Shown in pieces: positions 46,451-58,700 of a stretch of 64,000 bases of DNA. The translations under genes were made by a program, and so were the position numbers. How positions within the stretch are numbered: the first letter of the stretch is position 1; each line of letters opens with the position of its first letter. Source of the DNA: Alligator mississippiensis (Eukaryota; Chordata; Crocodylia; Alligatoridae); contig NC_081829.1 in the NCBI RefSeq assembly GCF_030867095.1, positions 48,729,036-48,793,035 of the forward strand, written 5' to 3'. The notes beneath the pieces are model-generated. The model had not been told where the DNA came from. It saw only the letters and a list, made by a program, of their open reading frames with translations, and did not search any database.

Positions 46451-48484
46451 GTAAGTATGTAATAAATAAAGATAATGCTTATGCTTGTGTTTGGATGAAC
46501 CAGAAATTTTGTGCATCCTATCTTTAGTTATCTTGATATTGAATATATCAGGTGATAATTGTGATATTTGTCATATGGCACATTAATGTCTTTATAAAAG
46601 TCTTATATTAAATCAGATTCTGAAAGTGAAGGCAAGTTTATGAACATGCTGTCCGCAACTCTCACTCTAATAGTCATGATTATATTGAAATTTAATAATC
46701 TCATTTGCAAAAGAAATGGATAACATGAGCTGTAATTTGTGAGAGAGAATTATGTTTAAATAACTGGTTAAATCAACTCCAGTAGCATTGATTTATGTAT
46801 GTGGGCAAAATGGCATATTTCCAAAGAAATATAAGCTCGGTTCATGATGATTTAGTACAATTTTGGGGAGATGTAACTGGATTTCATGGAAATTGTGCAG
46901 TAAATGAGACATCTCTTAAATTGGCAATTCCATTCTTTCCCTATATTTCCCAACTCTTTTTATTTCCCTTTCATCAGCTTAGATTTTTGTGCTTATATTT
47001 CAAGATGATCTACTGAAATATCTGTTGGTGGGGTTATAGACATGCTTAGTGTATTGGCCTGAGTGACCCATCGATTTAAATGTGAGTAGAGTTAGACCAA
47101 CAATGAACACTCTTAGAAGTCCCAACTGCTGAGTCTTGATAAAATTTCCAAAAATAGGTTTCAGATTAAAACTGCACTATAACATATACATCTGGAAAAA
47201 AAAAGATGTAGGGCATGACAAAATTTAACCCTTAAGAAAGATGTGGAAGTTTGAATGTTAATGATATTTTTGAATGCTAATTAAATAATTATCTAGATAG
47301 CAAAGGTGATAATTTATTAGAATTTTTGTATATTATTAGATTCGCAAAGCTTTGCAAGATATAATAACTTCATCCTCATGCACCTCCTGTATATTCCTTT
47401 TGTGTTGGAAATTTGTTTCTATAGTTTCCTGGATAATTTTTTTTAAAGGGTTTAAAGTTAGATGGATACCGAGATGCGCTTGTCTGAAGAAGAGGAGCCA
47501 GCTTGAGACTTCTGAAAAGAGTGAGGGCCCCACCTCTGACTTGAGATATCCTGTTGTTACTGTTTATTATATATCTAAATATGAATTAAGGAGGCCAGAT
47601 TAGGGTGTCTAAAGTTGAAAGTATTGACCTTACTTTGTATTTATATGATTTTCTAAGGTACCTAAGTAAGTGAGAAGCTTATAATAATAACTTATTTATA
47701 ATGAGTGTCTATTATAAGTCCCATAGTAGCAAGTTTTCTAGCAACCTGAAAGTCAGTGGGACTTGTGCTCACAAGTTAGTTCAGGATATTTGAAAATGCA
47801 TCTCTCAGTGAATAAATGCTTGCTTTACACAACACTCAAAAGATGTGCTTTCTTGCAATATAACCCCTTTCTATTATTTGCTATGAGGAAAAAAGGTCAT
47901 CTATTGGGACTTATTAGGGAAACCGGAGAAAAAATTTATCCATATATCATTAAATGGATGAAATAGGTTTTTAATTGTTCTTTTCCCTTATCTAATAGAT
48001 CTCCTACCTGTTATGACAGAGACTGAAATGTATAGTTCAAGTGAGACTAAGATTCACTATAACCCTATAATACATTATGAAAATCTCTCATCTAAGATTA
48101 ATAATGAAAACTTTAGGGAAAGTCTTTTGTGTTTTTCTTCTCAGTTTATACCATATTTTTATTTAATATCACATGCTTCCAAAAAAGATGTGCTCCTATT
48201 ATTTTGGAAGGAAGATCTGGGTGAGATAGGAACTTTCTGTTAAGACAAAACAGCAGCCAGGTTAGGCCTCACACCCTTTCAAAGGGTTCTGAAGAGTGAA
48301 AATGGTAGCAAACCATTTCCTCTTTCCTCTAAAAAGTTTTTTTTTATGTACTTCCTGTAAATAATAAAGTGTTGTTTACAAGTACAGTGCTCAGCCAATA
48401 GGAATTGCAGATTCCTTAGCAGCTGAGAGAGGGTTAGCACTGGCCTCTGTCTGTACTGCTTGCTGGGCCAGAAAGAAATAGAGC
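46451..48484. other. Intron 2, first part, AT-rich, nothing recognised
   Basis: No further exon recognised between exon 2 and the Penelope-like element. Confidence 0.5.
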
Positions 48485-51400
48485 CATTTTGATAGCTATT
48501 AGAGCACTTGCTTCTATTCCAGTGGTGAAAAATCTGCTTTGGAAGCTGTACAACATGAAAAAGAAAGAAGCCAAACTCAACAGCGACATATATTTTCTAA
48601 GCCTTTGCAACAAACACAACTTCGTTCCCCGAGGACTAAACATCTACAATCCTCTGACTACTACACACAACTCCAAATATGCTTCACAGCTATGCAGAAG
48701 GATTTCATAGAAAATTAGAAATCATCTACTTCACCTACTCTACTCCAAAAGAGACCAACTCAGGAAGGAAATCACCACATACTACAACTTAAAAGACAGA
48801 AATCCAATCATCTTCCCTAACAATATACAATGGATACATAGAGACTACAAAAAACTTTCTACAACATTAATCCTACATAAAAAGAAGAAATGGAACAAAT
48901 TACTCCAAGAACAAGTTCCCCAGCCACAAAACAACCATCAGAGGAACAACACCAACACCCTACAACATTCCAACCTCAGACTTGATAAAACAAAAAGAGC
49001 AACCAACCCACAAATATTATCAGTCTCTCCACACACACGCTTATCAAAACTGAAAAATCTGTCCTTTCTAAAGGCCTAAATTTCTGTCCAGAAAAATACC
49101 CTAATAAAATACTTCAATGTGGAGAACCAGAAGAATTCTTCCGACGCCTACGCCTCAAGGAATATTTCCACGACCAAACTGAACCCACTCCCAACAACAA
49201 CTCATCCTCTGACAACATTCAGGAAAAGATCAATGCCAAAAAAAACCCCAAAAATCAGATTGGACACCTCACAGTGGACAAAACCCTAACCTTGACCACT
49301 ACATTGGCTGCTTCAGGGAAAGAATGAACAATGAAATAATCAGCAACACGCGCCACCACAACAACCTCTCTCTACCAGAGAAAAGGGCCATAGAATCTTT
49401 AAGATCTAACCACCAAATAGTAATAAAACCAGCAGATAAAGGAGGAGCCATAGTCATCTTAAACCGTGAAGACTACATAAAGGAAGCCAAGAGACAGCTC
49501 TCTGACACCACCTACTACAAAGAACTACAAGAAGATCCTACACCCCTTTTCACCAGGAAACTCAACAATACCATCAAATCATTTCCATCAAGACTACAAG
49601 AAAAACTACAGACCTTGATCCCCCCACTACCTAACCCGGGGACTTTTTACATGCTCCCTAAAATCCACAAACAAGGGAACCCTGGCAGACCTATCATATC
49701 CAACCATGGGACCCTAACTGAGGAAATATCAGGTTTTGTTGAATCAATCCTAAAACCGCTCGTCACCCACAGAGCAAGTTTTGTACAAGACACTGCAGAC
49801 TTTCTACAGAAACTTAAAAACATAGACCATCTTCCCAGCAATGCCCTCCTAGCCACCATGGACATTACCAGCCTATAAACTAACATCCCACACCAGGATG
49901 GTATCCAAGCCTGACTTACATATCTACAGGAACAAGATTACAACTCAGAATACAGACCCAAAGATATTACTGACCTTATACGCTTCATCCTCACACACAA
50001 CAATTTCACTTTTAATAATCAACTTCCTCCAGATGATGGGAACAGCTATGGGCACCAAAATGGCCCCACAGTATGCCAACCTTTTTATAAGCCACCTGGA
50101 GAAAGACTTCCTCAAGAACTGCACCATCAAACCTTGTTATACTTAAGATATATCAATGACATCATAATTTGGACTGAAAACCTGCAATCTCTGATTGAGT
50201 TCCATCAGAAATTCAACAATCACCATCCTTCCATCCAACTTTCTCTAGAATACTCCAGCACCAACATCTCCTTTTTAGACACAATGATCAGTATCCAGAA
50301 TGATAAAATACAGACCACGTTATACAAGAAATCCACAGACCAGCATACATATCTGCACAGAACCAGCAATCACCCGAAACACACCAAAAAAGCTGTGATA
50401 TACAGTCAAGCCGTCAGATACCACCAAATTTGCACTGAAGAGAACACCCAGGATTGCCACCTCACCAATCTCAAAAAGGCTTTCGCCCAACAAGGACACT
50501 CCTCCAGAGAGAGAGATCGCATGTTTGAAAGAGCCACCCGGATACCACAGGAAGAACTGCTGCAGTACAGAAGAAAAACCCCCACAAATCGCACACCACT
50601 GGTTATGACATAGCACCCCTCCCTTGAACCCATATGGAAAATCCTCAAACAATTGCAGCCCATACTAGAAAGAGACCCTATTCTTAAAAAGATCTTCCCA
50701 GAGCCACCCATCCTAGCCTTCAAACAAACACCAAACCTTGCTAACCTCATCACCAGAAGCAAACTTTCTCAAGCCCAGAACACACCAAAAGGATCCAGAC
50801 TGTGCCATGATAAGAAATGCAAAACCTGCCAACATATCTCTACCACCCCCATAATTACTACCCCCCACAACAGAGCCATCAGCATTCCTGGATCTTACAG
50901 CTGCACCTCCAGAAATGTAATATATCTCATCCAATGCCCCAATGGAAAATACGTAGGAGAGACCAAACAACAACTGCGCACCAGAATGAGTGCACACCGA
51001 AAATCTATCAAAGACAGAAATGCCACTCTCTGTGCAATCTCTCAGTCCTGATCCTGAAAGGGAACTTACAAAACACTTCCCAGAGATGAGCCTATGCAGT
51101 CCACTTCATCAACCTCCTGGACACTAAAAATCATGGACTAGATATAGACATTGGTTTTATGACACATTATAACCTGCCTGACAACTGACTCCCCAAGTAT
51201 CTCTCCACTATTCATCCCCCTTCTCTCTCTTCCCATCCCCCCCAGCCTGTCTCTCACCCATTGACTCCTCAATCTGCATTTTCATTGACTACCTGTCTTG
51301 TATGCATACTGGACCAGCCTATGGCTTCTTTACTTTTCATTCCATCCAGGAAGAGCACACACCAACTGCCGAAACTTCCTTAGCCTGACGAAGGGTTTTT

Positions 51401-51535
51401 GAACCCAAAAGCTTGCATAATACTTGTTTTCCAACTATTTAAGTTGGTCTAATAAAAGATATCAGATTCACCCAAAGAATCTTGTCTGCCTATGTCCTTA
51501 GACCAACACGGCTACAACCTACATCCCTGCTTAAG
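48485..51535 (+). mobile_element. Penelope-like retroelement, near full length, inactivated
   Basis: Encodes, in order, a Penelope-type protein. The N-terminal part (48489-48710 and after) includes LCNKHNFVPRGLNIYN. The reverse transcriptase spans 49324-50613: VIKPADKGGAIVILNREDYI, TFYMLPKIHKQGNPGRPIIS, FVESILKPLV, then LRYINDIIIWTE (50143-50178), in which the catalytic YxDD box reads YIND. The C-terminal GIY-YIG endonuclease is at 50653-51051: CHDKKCKTCQHI zinc-type cluster, NVIYLIQCPNGKYVGETKQQ and LRTRMSAHR. Breaks include the stop at 49876, a frameshift near 49890, a frame change near 50140, a stop at 50611 and the end at 51049. The tail carries a hammerhead-like motif (51385-51410), GTTGGTCTAATAAAAGATAT and AGACCAACACGGCTACAACC. 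Such elements copy themselves at chromosome breaks or ends using RT plus a GIY-YIG nick. The 5' border is approximate. Confidence 0.92.
51385..51410 (+). other. Hammerhead-ribozyme-like motif in the Penelope tail
   Basis: CTGACGA (51385-51391), stem II GGGTT (51393-51397) with AACCC (51402-51406), then AAAA where GAAA is expected. The stem pairs differ from those at 11782-11796 (GGGA/TCCC) but still pair, a compensated difference. GCTTGCA follows, as in the other copies. Confidence 0.5.
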
Positions 51536-52072
51536 ATGCACTCCAAATTTGGAGGGCTGATTTTGGGGTCATGGTGGAAGATGCTTATGGTATGTGATGT
51601 TATATAGATACTTTTATAGCTATATTTTATGCTGTACTTGACTGAAAACACAATGCTTCAAGGACATTTTATGCTCAAGAAAGAAGCACCAGTATTAAAA
51701 CTTCCGTTTCTAAGCATAATGCATCCTTTCCACGTACAAAAAGTTGAATAGTATGCTATTGTTGGAGATTGAATGCTGGAGTAGGTGGACCATAATTATG
51801 ACTGTGTGTGGCAATTCCTGTGTTTTATAGTGCTGCCAACTACCAGAGTATCTTACTACCCCCCATAAAAAATCAACACTAGTAACAAAGATGTCTAACA
51901 TATGTGTATTCTCCCAATCATTATCAAATACAGTTGTTAATTACATAGATTACAGAATATTGAAAAGATGAATATTGCCATTCTTAGTAATACCAGAAGA
52001 ATCTAATTCCTTAAGAAGTACTGATTGTGAAAGCTTGATGCTGGTAGAAAGTTCAAAAAAGAGGATATGGAC
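51536..52072. other. Intron 2, AT-rich, nothing recognised
   Basis: No features recognised. Confidence 0.5.
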
Positions 52073-52752
52073 TGTGACAGCTGAGAGTTGTGTCTGTGTG
52101 GTGAAGGTTCTTGCTTCTGTGAGGATTAGACCAGGTGTTCCTTGTTATTTGTTCATGCATTGTGAGCTGTATGTTGCCGCTAAGAGTTTAATTAAAGTAA
52201 AAGATTAGTGAGGCCTTGAAAGTAGTAAGGCCTTGTATATAGTGACACAGTTAAAATTAACCTTAACAGAAAAATGCAAAAGCTTGTACTGCTATTGGTC
52301 AGTCTTAAGGAAAGTTTGTAGTGTAAGAGTGTGAGTAGCTGTGAGTCAACAGCGTAGCTCAGAAGTTATAAATTGGCTAGCACATCCACAGAAGAAAGAT
52401 GCAGCATTGTGAGAGAAGCTACTAATTTAAAGATTAGCTGCTGACCTGGATTCAGTGAGCCAGTGGACCTCGAGGAGCCCAAGGACTGAATACCAGGGTC
52501 CTTCCCGGTACCCCTCGGACAGCACAGGTCGGGGACGCTTGACTTCACTGAGCTTTATAGAAGAGGAACTTGTCATACATCAGGAATCAGAGGGGACTGC
52601 TGATAAGTTGGTGACGTGAATTGCTATTGTCTGTCATTGTTGTCTTGTTATACTATGCATAGTTGTGTGTTTGTTAAGTCAATAAACCTTTCTTACCTTT
52701 TTACTCCCGACCACTCTCTCAATCCCGAACCCTCCCGCTGGCAGCTGGGACA
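52073..52752 (+). mobile_element. Solo LTR of an endogenous retrovirus, 6-base duplication
   Basis: The 680-base unit starts TGTGACAGCTG and ends CAGCTGGGACA, ends that are inverted at 9 of 11 positions. Both flanks are ATGGAC, a perfect 6-base duplication, which is typical of class II (beta-like) retroviral insertions. Inside are TTATAAATTGG near 52366 (possible TATA box), AATAAA at 52681-52686 preceded by a GT/T-rich stretch, and a short C-rich U5. No internal genes are present, so the provirus has recombined to one LTR. It lies in intron 2 in the same orientation as the host gene. Confidence 0.85.
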
Positions 52753-52758
52753 ATGGAC

Positions 52759-53589
52759 TGTTTCAAATTGTGTAAAGTTCAGTTAGCCATATGCCACATC
52801 CATTTCAGTATATAACTAAGTGTTTTTAACTGTCCTGTATAAACAAAGTTGCCCAAATTTATCATTCAGAAGAGAGGGATATATGTTTTAAACAAAAAAT
52901 AATGGATTATGTTCTTTATAATGTTATCGAGCAAGCCTCCAATAAATACAACTCCTCTTTTCATATTGTTCAACAAGATAATTCTTGGCAGGGTGAAAAA
53001 CAGTTGCCTATTGTTAGGACTGTGAGTACTGGTTCTTAAATGGGAAGGAATGGAGAACAGAGAAAAAAAGGCTCCTTTTTTTGTGCGGGTGGGGGAGGAA
53101 GTGGAAACTATTATCAGAGGTTGACATCCTTGTTAACAATCTTTTATGCAAGAGGCTAAGACAGTGATTTTCAACCAAGGTGCCAGGGGTGCCAAGGGAT
53201 GTCATGTAATGTTAAATGTGAAAACGTATTTCACGAGGTAATCCCAGAGACTTCAAAGAAGAATATCCATTGTGTTGTAATATTTCTGAGCTTTTTGCAA
53301 CAGAAAAAATGCTTTAGTATTTTTCTGTAGTAAAACATTAAGTGAAAACTAATTGCTGACACTTTCTGAGGGGTTTCTCGAGTCTACAAAGATTGAGAAG
53401 TACTGAGCTAAAACTGAGTAAGTATGAAATCTAAATTATCTTTAAGACAATGTTGAGGTTATATTGGCAGAACTGTGAACTGAAGTCTTTAGCCCTGTCC
53501 CTCACTAATCTAATCATGCGGATAAATAAGGTAAATATATAAAAAATTAAGCCAAATTCTGCTCTATAATTTAGTAGACATATGAACAC
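52759..53589. other. Intron 2, AT-rich, nothing recognised
   Basis: No exon or repeat ends recognised. Confidence 0.5.
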
Positions 53590-54697
53590 TAGGGGTGCAC
53601 TGATAAAGAATTTTAAGGCCAATACTGATTTGATTGCTAATATGCAAGGTTCTCCACCTTGGGAAGAAAAAACAGCAGCATCCCTATATGCTAGGCAGTG
53701 CTACACTGGCCAGCACTATGGATGAAAGGGACTTGGGGGTCCTGATTGACCACACGATGAACATGAGCCTTCAATGTGACACTGCGGCTAGTAAAGCAAG
53801 CAAAATGCTGGCTTGCATCCATAGATGCTTCTCAAACAAATCCCAGGATGTCATTCTCCCATTGTACTCAGCCTTGGTGAGGCTGCAGCTGGAGTACTGC
53901 ATCCAGTTTTGGGCTCCACAATTCAAAAAGGATGTAGAGAACCTTGAGAGAGTCCAGAGAAGAGCCACACGCATGATCAAAGATCAGGAAAATAGACCTT
54001 ACAATGACAGGCTGAGAGTTATGGGGCTATTTAGCCTGGAAAAGCGCAGGCTCAGGGGCAATATGATGGCCACCTATAAGTTTATCAGGGGTGTTCACCA
54101 GGCTCTGGGGGAACGATTGTTCACCAGAGCGCCCCAAGGGATGACAAGGTCGAATGGTTATAAACTCCTGCAAGACCATTTCAGGCTGCACATAAGGAAG
54201 GATTCCTTCACTGATTGAGCCCCTAAGGTCTGGAATAGCCTGCCACCAGAGGTGGTTCAAGCACTTACCTTGAACGTCTTCAAGAGAAATTTGGATGCTT
54301 CTCTTGCTGGGATCTTGTGACCCCAGCTAACTTCCTGCCCTTTGGGCAGGGGGCTGAACTCGGTCTTCCAAGGTCCCTTCTAGCCCTAATGTCTATGAAA
54401 TCTATGAAAATCCTACACCCCACTTCAGCTGGGCAGTGCCTGCCCCTGCCCCAGGTGCTGCCCCACTCCCTCCCTCACCATGGGGGCCTCAATCTGCCCC
54501 TGTTACACACCTTCCCACATCCCTTCCCCATAACCGACTTTCCAAGCTGTTGGGCTGGCTGCGTGCATGCTGTGGCTGCACATATTTATTGGCGACATTA
54601 TCGGCCACATCAGCCAAAAAATGATGATTGCTGATAATGTCAATTTTCCTTTTATCGGTGCTGATATGATATGGACTGATGTATCGGTGCGCCTCTA
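53590..54697. mobile_element. Non-autonomous hAT element (CCGATAAAG family), copy 2, interrupted by CR1
   Basis: It begins TAGGGGTGCACTGATAAAGA and ends GTATCGGTGCGCCTCTA; flanks ATGAACAC and ATGAATAT agree at 6 of 8. The part from 54413 onward (GCTGGGCAGTGCCTGCCCCT, GGCCTCAATCTGCCCC, ATCAGCCAAAAAATG, GATAATGTCAATTTT) follows copy 1 at 37081-38080. The left part is interrupted after about 50 bases by a CR1 fragment. Confidence 0.82.
53642..54412 (+). mobile_element. CR1 LINE 3' part, nested in a hAT element
   Basis: The frame gives CKVLHLGKKKQQHPYMLGSA, STMDERDLGVLIDHTMNMSL, LYSALVRLQLEYCIQFWAPQ and RVQRRATRMIKDQENRPYND to a stop at 54216. After it KVWNSLP continues in frame toward the usual end, and the tail reads CTATGAAATCTATGAAA. 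Closely related to the 8905-11683 copy. Only one stop breaks the frame. Confidence 0.92.
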
Positions 54698-55935
54698 ATG
54701 AATATGGTACAAAACCATAACTTTTCTAAGGATTAACTGTTCCACCCTAAGCCATTAGGTCTTATGGATAGTAAAATAGAAAAGTTTCAGAAGTATCCAA
54801 GTGACTTAAAATCTTACATGCTGAGGTCATTTTGGAAATGAAACATCAACTTGCAAGTCCCTTAAGCACTTTCCATAGCCTTAAAATTAATAGCAGCAAG
54901 AAGCAAAACTTGTGAATTCAAAACTTGTATACCAATAGGAAATAATAGTAATGGAAGGCTGTCTTTCATAATGGAGAGAAATTATTAAGAGATCCCAGTA
55001 GACAAATATTGTAGGTTTGAGAAATTTGCTAATGTCCCTTTGCTTTTGCTTAGTAAAGGTTGAAAAAACCTCCATATGTTTAGTCACGTTGATTGCTAGA
55101 CAGCTTATGGCAATATAAACTTTGAGAAAAAAATTAGGATCAGGAATTTGAAGGAACCTCTGAGAAAAGAAACTAAAATCAGAAGTGATAATAGAATGCA
55201 AATGTCTCTTCAGTGTTACATCTATTAAAAGACTAATAGGTTGATTGGGTGTATTTAAACCTGTTAACAGAAAGAATACTGAAAACAAAGTTGTATTGCT
55301 AATCACTATGTACTCCTGGAGTACTTTGTCCAGTGGTTTTTCTTTTTTTTATTTTAAGAAAGAAAGAAAATTGGAAAGATTCAGGTAAGGAAATCAGGCA
55401 CATGTTTCATTGGCTGAATAATATTGAACAGTTACTGAATTTCACAGTATTTTTGGATTTTTTAAAAAGCTAATTTCCCCATTTATAGAGCTGGGCTGAA
55501 ATCAGCTTATTTGTTCTATTTTTCAATTTAATTATTTGAAGAATATTAGAATATTATTTTTCTTTGTTCACCAAGTTCTAAGACTATATCATACTCCAAA
55601 CTTGTGCCTACAGTGATCTACCTTCTGTGCAGTGGTGGCTCCACTCTCTCCATGATCTCATACCCACAACTCCATTGGAATTGCATTGCTAAAGACATGA
55701 CAGGGAGTCTGTATAGGGTAAAAGCTTCTGCTAGTGAATGGATCAGGAATAATACCTGCAAGGTATGGGCTTGTCTGTAGGGGTAAAAGGAGACCATGAA
55801 TAGCCCTTAAGGTGACTGGTGCTCTGTAGCACTGATGGGACCAAGGGGGGCCCTGCTTAGGGCATTGAAAAACAAAGACTAGGGTGAGCTGGGTATGGGA
55901 GGGAATCACTGGCCAAGGCAGGCTAAGGCTTGATT
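54698..55935. other. Intron 2, AT-rich, nothing recognised
   Basis: No exon or repeat ends recognised. Confidence 0.5.
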
Positions 55936-57735
55936 TTTCATAGATTCATAGATTCATAGATGTTAGGGTCGGAAGGGACCTCAATAGATCATCTAGTCCG
56001 ACCCCCTGCATAGGCAGGAAAGTGCTGGGTTTAGATGACCCCAGCTAGATGCCTATCTAACCTCCTCTTGAAGACCCCTAGGGTAGGAGAGAGCACCACC
56101 TCCCTTGGGAGCCCATTCCAGACTTTGGCCACTCTAACTGTGAAGAAGTTCTTCCTAATGTCTAGTCTAAATCTGCTCTCTGCTAGCTTATGGCCATTAT
56201 TTCTTGTAACCCCCAGGGGTGCCTTGGTGAGTAAAGCCTCACCAATTCCCTTCTGTGCCCCCATGATGAGCTTATAGACAGCCACAAGATCGCCTCTCAA
56301 CCTTCTCTTGTGGAGGCTGAAGAGGTCCAGGTGCCCTACTCTCTCCTCATAGGGCTTGTCCTGCAAGCCCTTAACCATACGAGTGACACTTCTCTGGACC
56401 TTCTCCAGGTTATCCACATCCCCCTTGAAGTGCGGCGCCCAAAATTGCACGCAGTATTCCAACTGCGGTCTGACCAGCGCCCGACAGAGGGGAAGTATCA
56501 CCTCTTTGGTTCTGTTCGTCATGCATCTGCTGATGCACAATAAAGTGCCATTAGCTTTTCTGATGACTTCATCACACTGACGACTCATGTTCATCTTGGA
56601 GTAGACTCCAAGATCCCTTTCCGCTTCCGTGCCTCCAAGCAGGTCATTTCCTAGGCAGTAGGTATGCTGGACATTTTTCCTCCTTAGGTGCAGCACTTTC
56701 CATTTCTCCTTGTTGAATTGCATTCTGTTGTTTTCTGCCCATATGTCCAACCTGTCCAGGTCTGCTTGTAGTTGTTCCCTGCCCTCCAGCATGTCTACTT
56801 CTCCCCACAGTTTTGTGTCATCCACAAACTTGGACAGAGTACACTTCACTCCCTTGTCCAAGTCGCCGATGAAAACATTGAAGAGTATCGGTCCAAGTAC
56901 CGAGCCCTGTGGGACCCCACTGCCCACACCCTTCCAGGTTGATACCGACCCATCCACTACGACTCTCTGGGTACGACCCTCTAGCCAATTCGCCACCCAC
57001 TGGACTGTGTAGTCATCCAAGTCACAGCCTCTTAACTTGTTCACCAGTATGGGGTGGGATACTGTATCAAAGGCCTTCCTGAAATCTAAGTAAACGACGT
57101 CAACCCCTACTCCTGCATCCAGGTGTTTTGTAACCTGGTCATAAAAAGAGACTAGATTAGTCAGGCATGATCTACCTGCTACGAACCCGTGCTGGTTTCC
57201 CTTCGGCATAATTTTTCCTGCCGGGCTCTCGCAAATGTGAGCCTTGATAATTTTTTCAAAGATTTTGCCTCAGATGGAGGTGAGACTAACTGGCCTATAG
57301 TTGCCTGGGTCCTCCTTCCTCCTCTTCTTGAAAATGGGGACCACATTGGCCCTTTTCCAGTCCTCCGGGACCTGGCCCGTGTGCCATGAGTGTTCAAATA
57401 TTCCCGCCAGTGGCTGTGCAATGACGTCAGCCAGTGCCTTCAATACCCTTGGATGGAGCTCATCTGGGCCTGCCGACTTGAACGCATCCAGTTCCTCCAA
57501 GTGCCTCTGCGCCATCTCAGGGTCTACGCTTGGTAGTCTGGCACCCTGCTGCTGCTTCTCTACAATCCCAGTGAGAGACTTGTCTTGCCCCTCACTTAGG
57601 AACACTGAGGCAAAGAACTCATTGAGGAGTTCAGCCTTGTCCCCCCTGTCCATCACCAATTGCTTATGCGCATTTAGTAGAGGTCCTATTCCACCCTGGG
57701 CCTTCCTTTTACTCCCTATATATCTAAAAAACAAT
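55936..57735 (-). mobile_element. CR1 LINE, minus strand, reverse transcriptase with a single stop
   Basis: Read from 57734 down: FFRYIGSKRKAQGGIGPLLN, SAGPDELHPRVLKALADVIA, WKRANVVPIFKKRRKEDPGN and YRPVSLTSI, then one stop at about 57270. The same frame goes on to 56031: GFVAGRSCLTNLVSFYDQV, VYLDFRKAFDTVSHP (motif A), GVPQGSVLGPILFNVF, LSKFVDDTKLWG (catalytic FVDD at 56817-56828), LEYCVQFWAPHFKGDV and GVFKRRLDRHLAGVI. About 568 codons have only one stop, so this is a young copy. The 3' tail (right to left in + coordinates from 55936) has ATTCATAG repeats. The endonuclease is missing through 5' truncation near 57735. Confidence 0.93.
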
Positions 57736-58593
57736 TTTTTGATTTGTGATTTTGTATCCCCTTTATTTTTGTTATATATTTATTCTGAAGGAGAAATATG
57801 GCTTTGTTATTTTATTCCTTCCCAAACTTCACCCTAAAGACAAGAAGAAATACCCTCATATAAAAAAGATGTTCTCAGCTGCATCCATTGATACAAACAT
57901 TAAGTCACTCGCACCATCTTTTTTTGCAAATGCACATGAATACTTGAATCAAAACAAGGTTTTTTTCCTCAGTCAACATGGAGGAGAACAGATCTTGTCT
58001 TAAATTTGAGTACTGGCCCAGGGCAGGGCAGTGGCTTAGCTTTGGGTCCAGGGTTGAAGCTGGAGCTGCTCCACCACTTGCCCTGGGCCACGGTAGCTCA
58101 TGTAGCAGGGAAGGGGATGCCTGGTAGAGGTAGCATGAGGAAGATTGTGTGTTGGGGATAGAGGGTGTACAGGGGAGACTGCACAGTGGGGAGTTGCATG
58201 GGGGAGACCTGCAGTGCATGGGTTGGGGAGAGCATGGGGATGACCATGCAGCTTACCCGCTCTTCCTCCCCTGTTCCTTTCCCTCCCTTTAGCTTTGGCT
58301 CTGGCCCTGGAGCTGCCACTGCTGCTTTTGGGCTAGGCTGGGCCAGGGCTGGGGTCACCAGTGCTTACTGTCCTGAAGCTGGAGCCAGAACTTAAATACC
58401 ACAGAAGATATGCAGGAGTTGCGGGGTAGGTTGTGGGATGGAGCAAGCATAAGGTGGCCATGCACAGGCACAGTGGGGTGGGGCAAGAGTCAGTGGGGAC
58501 AGGCACAGGGAAAGCAAGGCATGAGGGTCAAGGGGCAGGATTTGGCCCCTTGCCTCCTGCCACTGCTTTTCCCATCACAGTGTTGGAGAGGAT
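57736..58593. other. Intron 2, mixed to G/C-rich, no gene recognised
   Basis: 58010-58590 is G/C-rich and begins TTGTCTTAAATTTGAGTACT then GGCCCAGGGCAGGGCAG, similar to 16066-16085. It may be the body of the repeat whose palindromic end lies at 58594-58700. Confidence 0.4.
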
Positions 58594-58700
58594 AAATTGA
58601 AGACAACCCTCCAGTAATTAGATTCTGTATGTGGAAAATTATAACAAATTTAAAATTTTCCACACATAGAATCTAATTATATGGGTGTCATTTTAAATTC
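58594..58700. mobile_element. MITE-like palindromic unit, family copy 2
   Basis: TAATTAGATTCTGTATGTGG and its inverted partner CCACACATAGAATCTAATTA surround an AT-rich centre. The outer AAATTGAAGACAACCCTCCA, and TTGTCTTGGATTTGG just downstream at 58705-58719, match the copy at 22186-22297. Confidence 0.6.

Noticed and set aside
56035-57837. Plus-strand ORFs at 56-57.8 kb
   Set aside because: They are shadows of the minus-strand CR1 reverse transcriptase.
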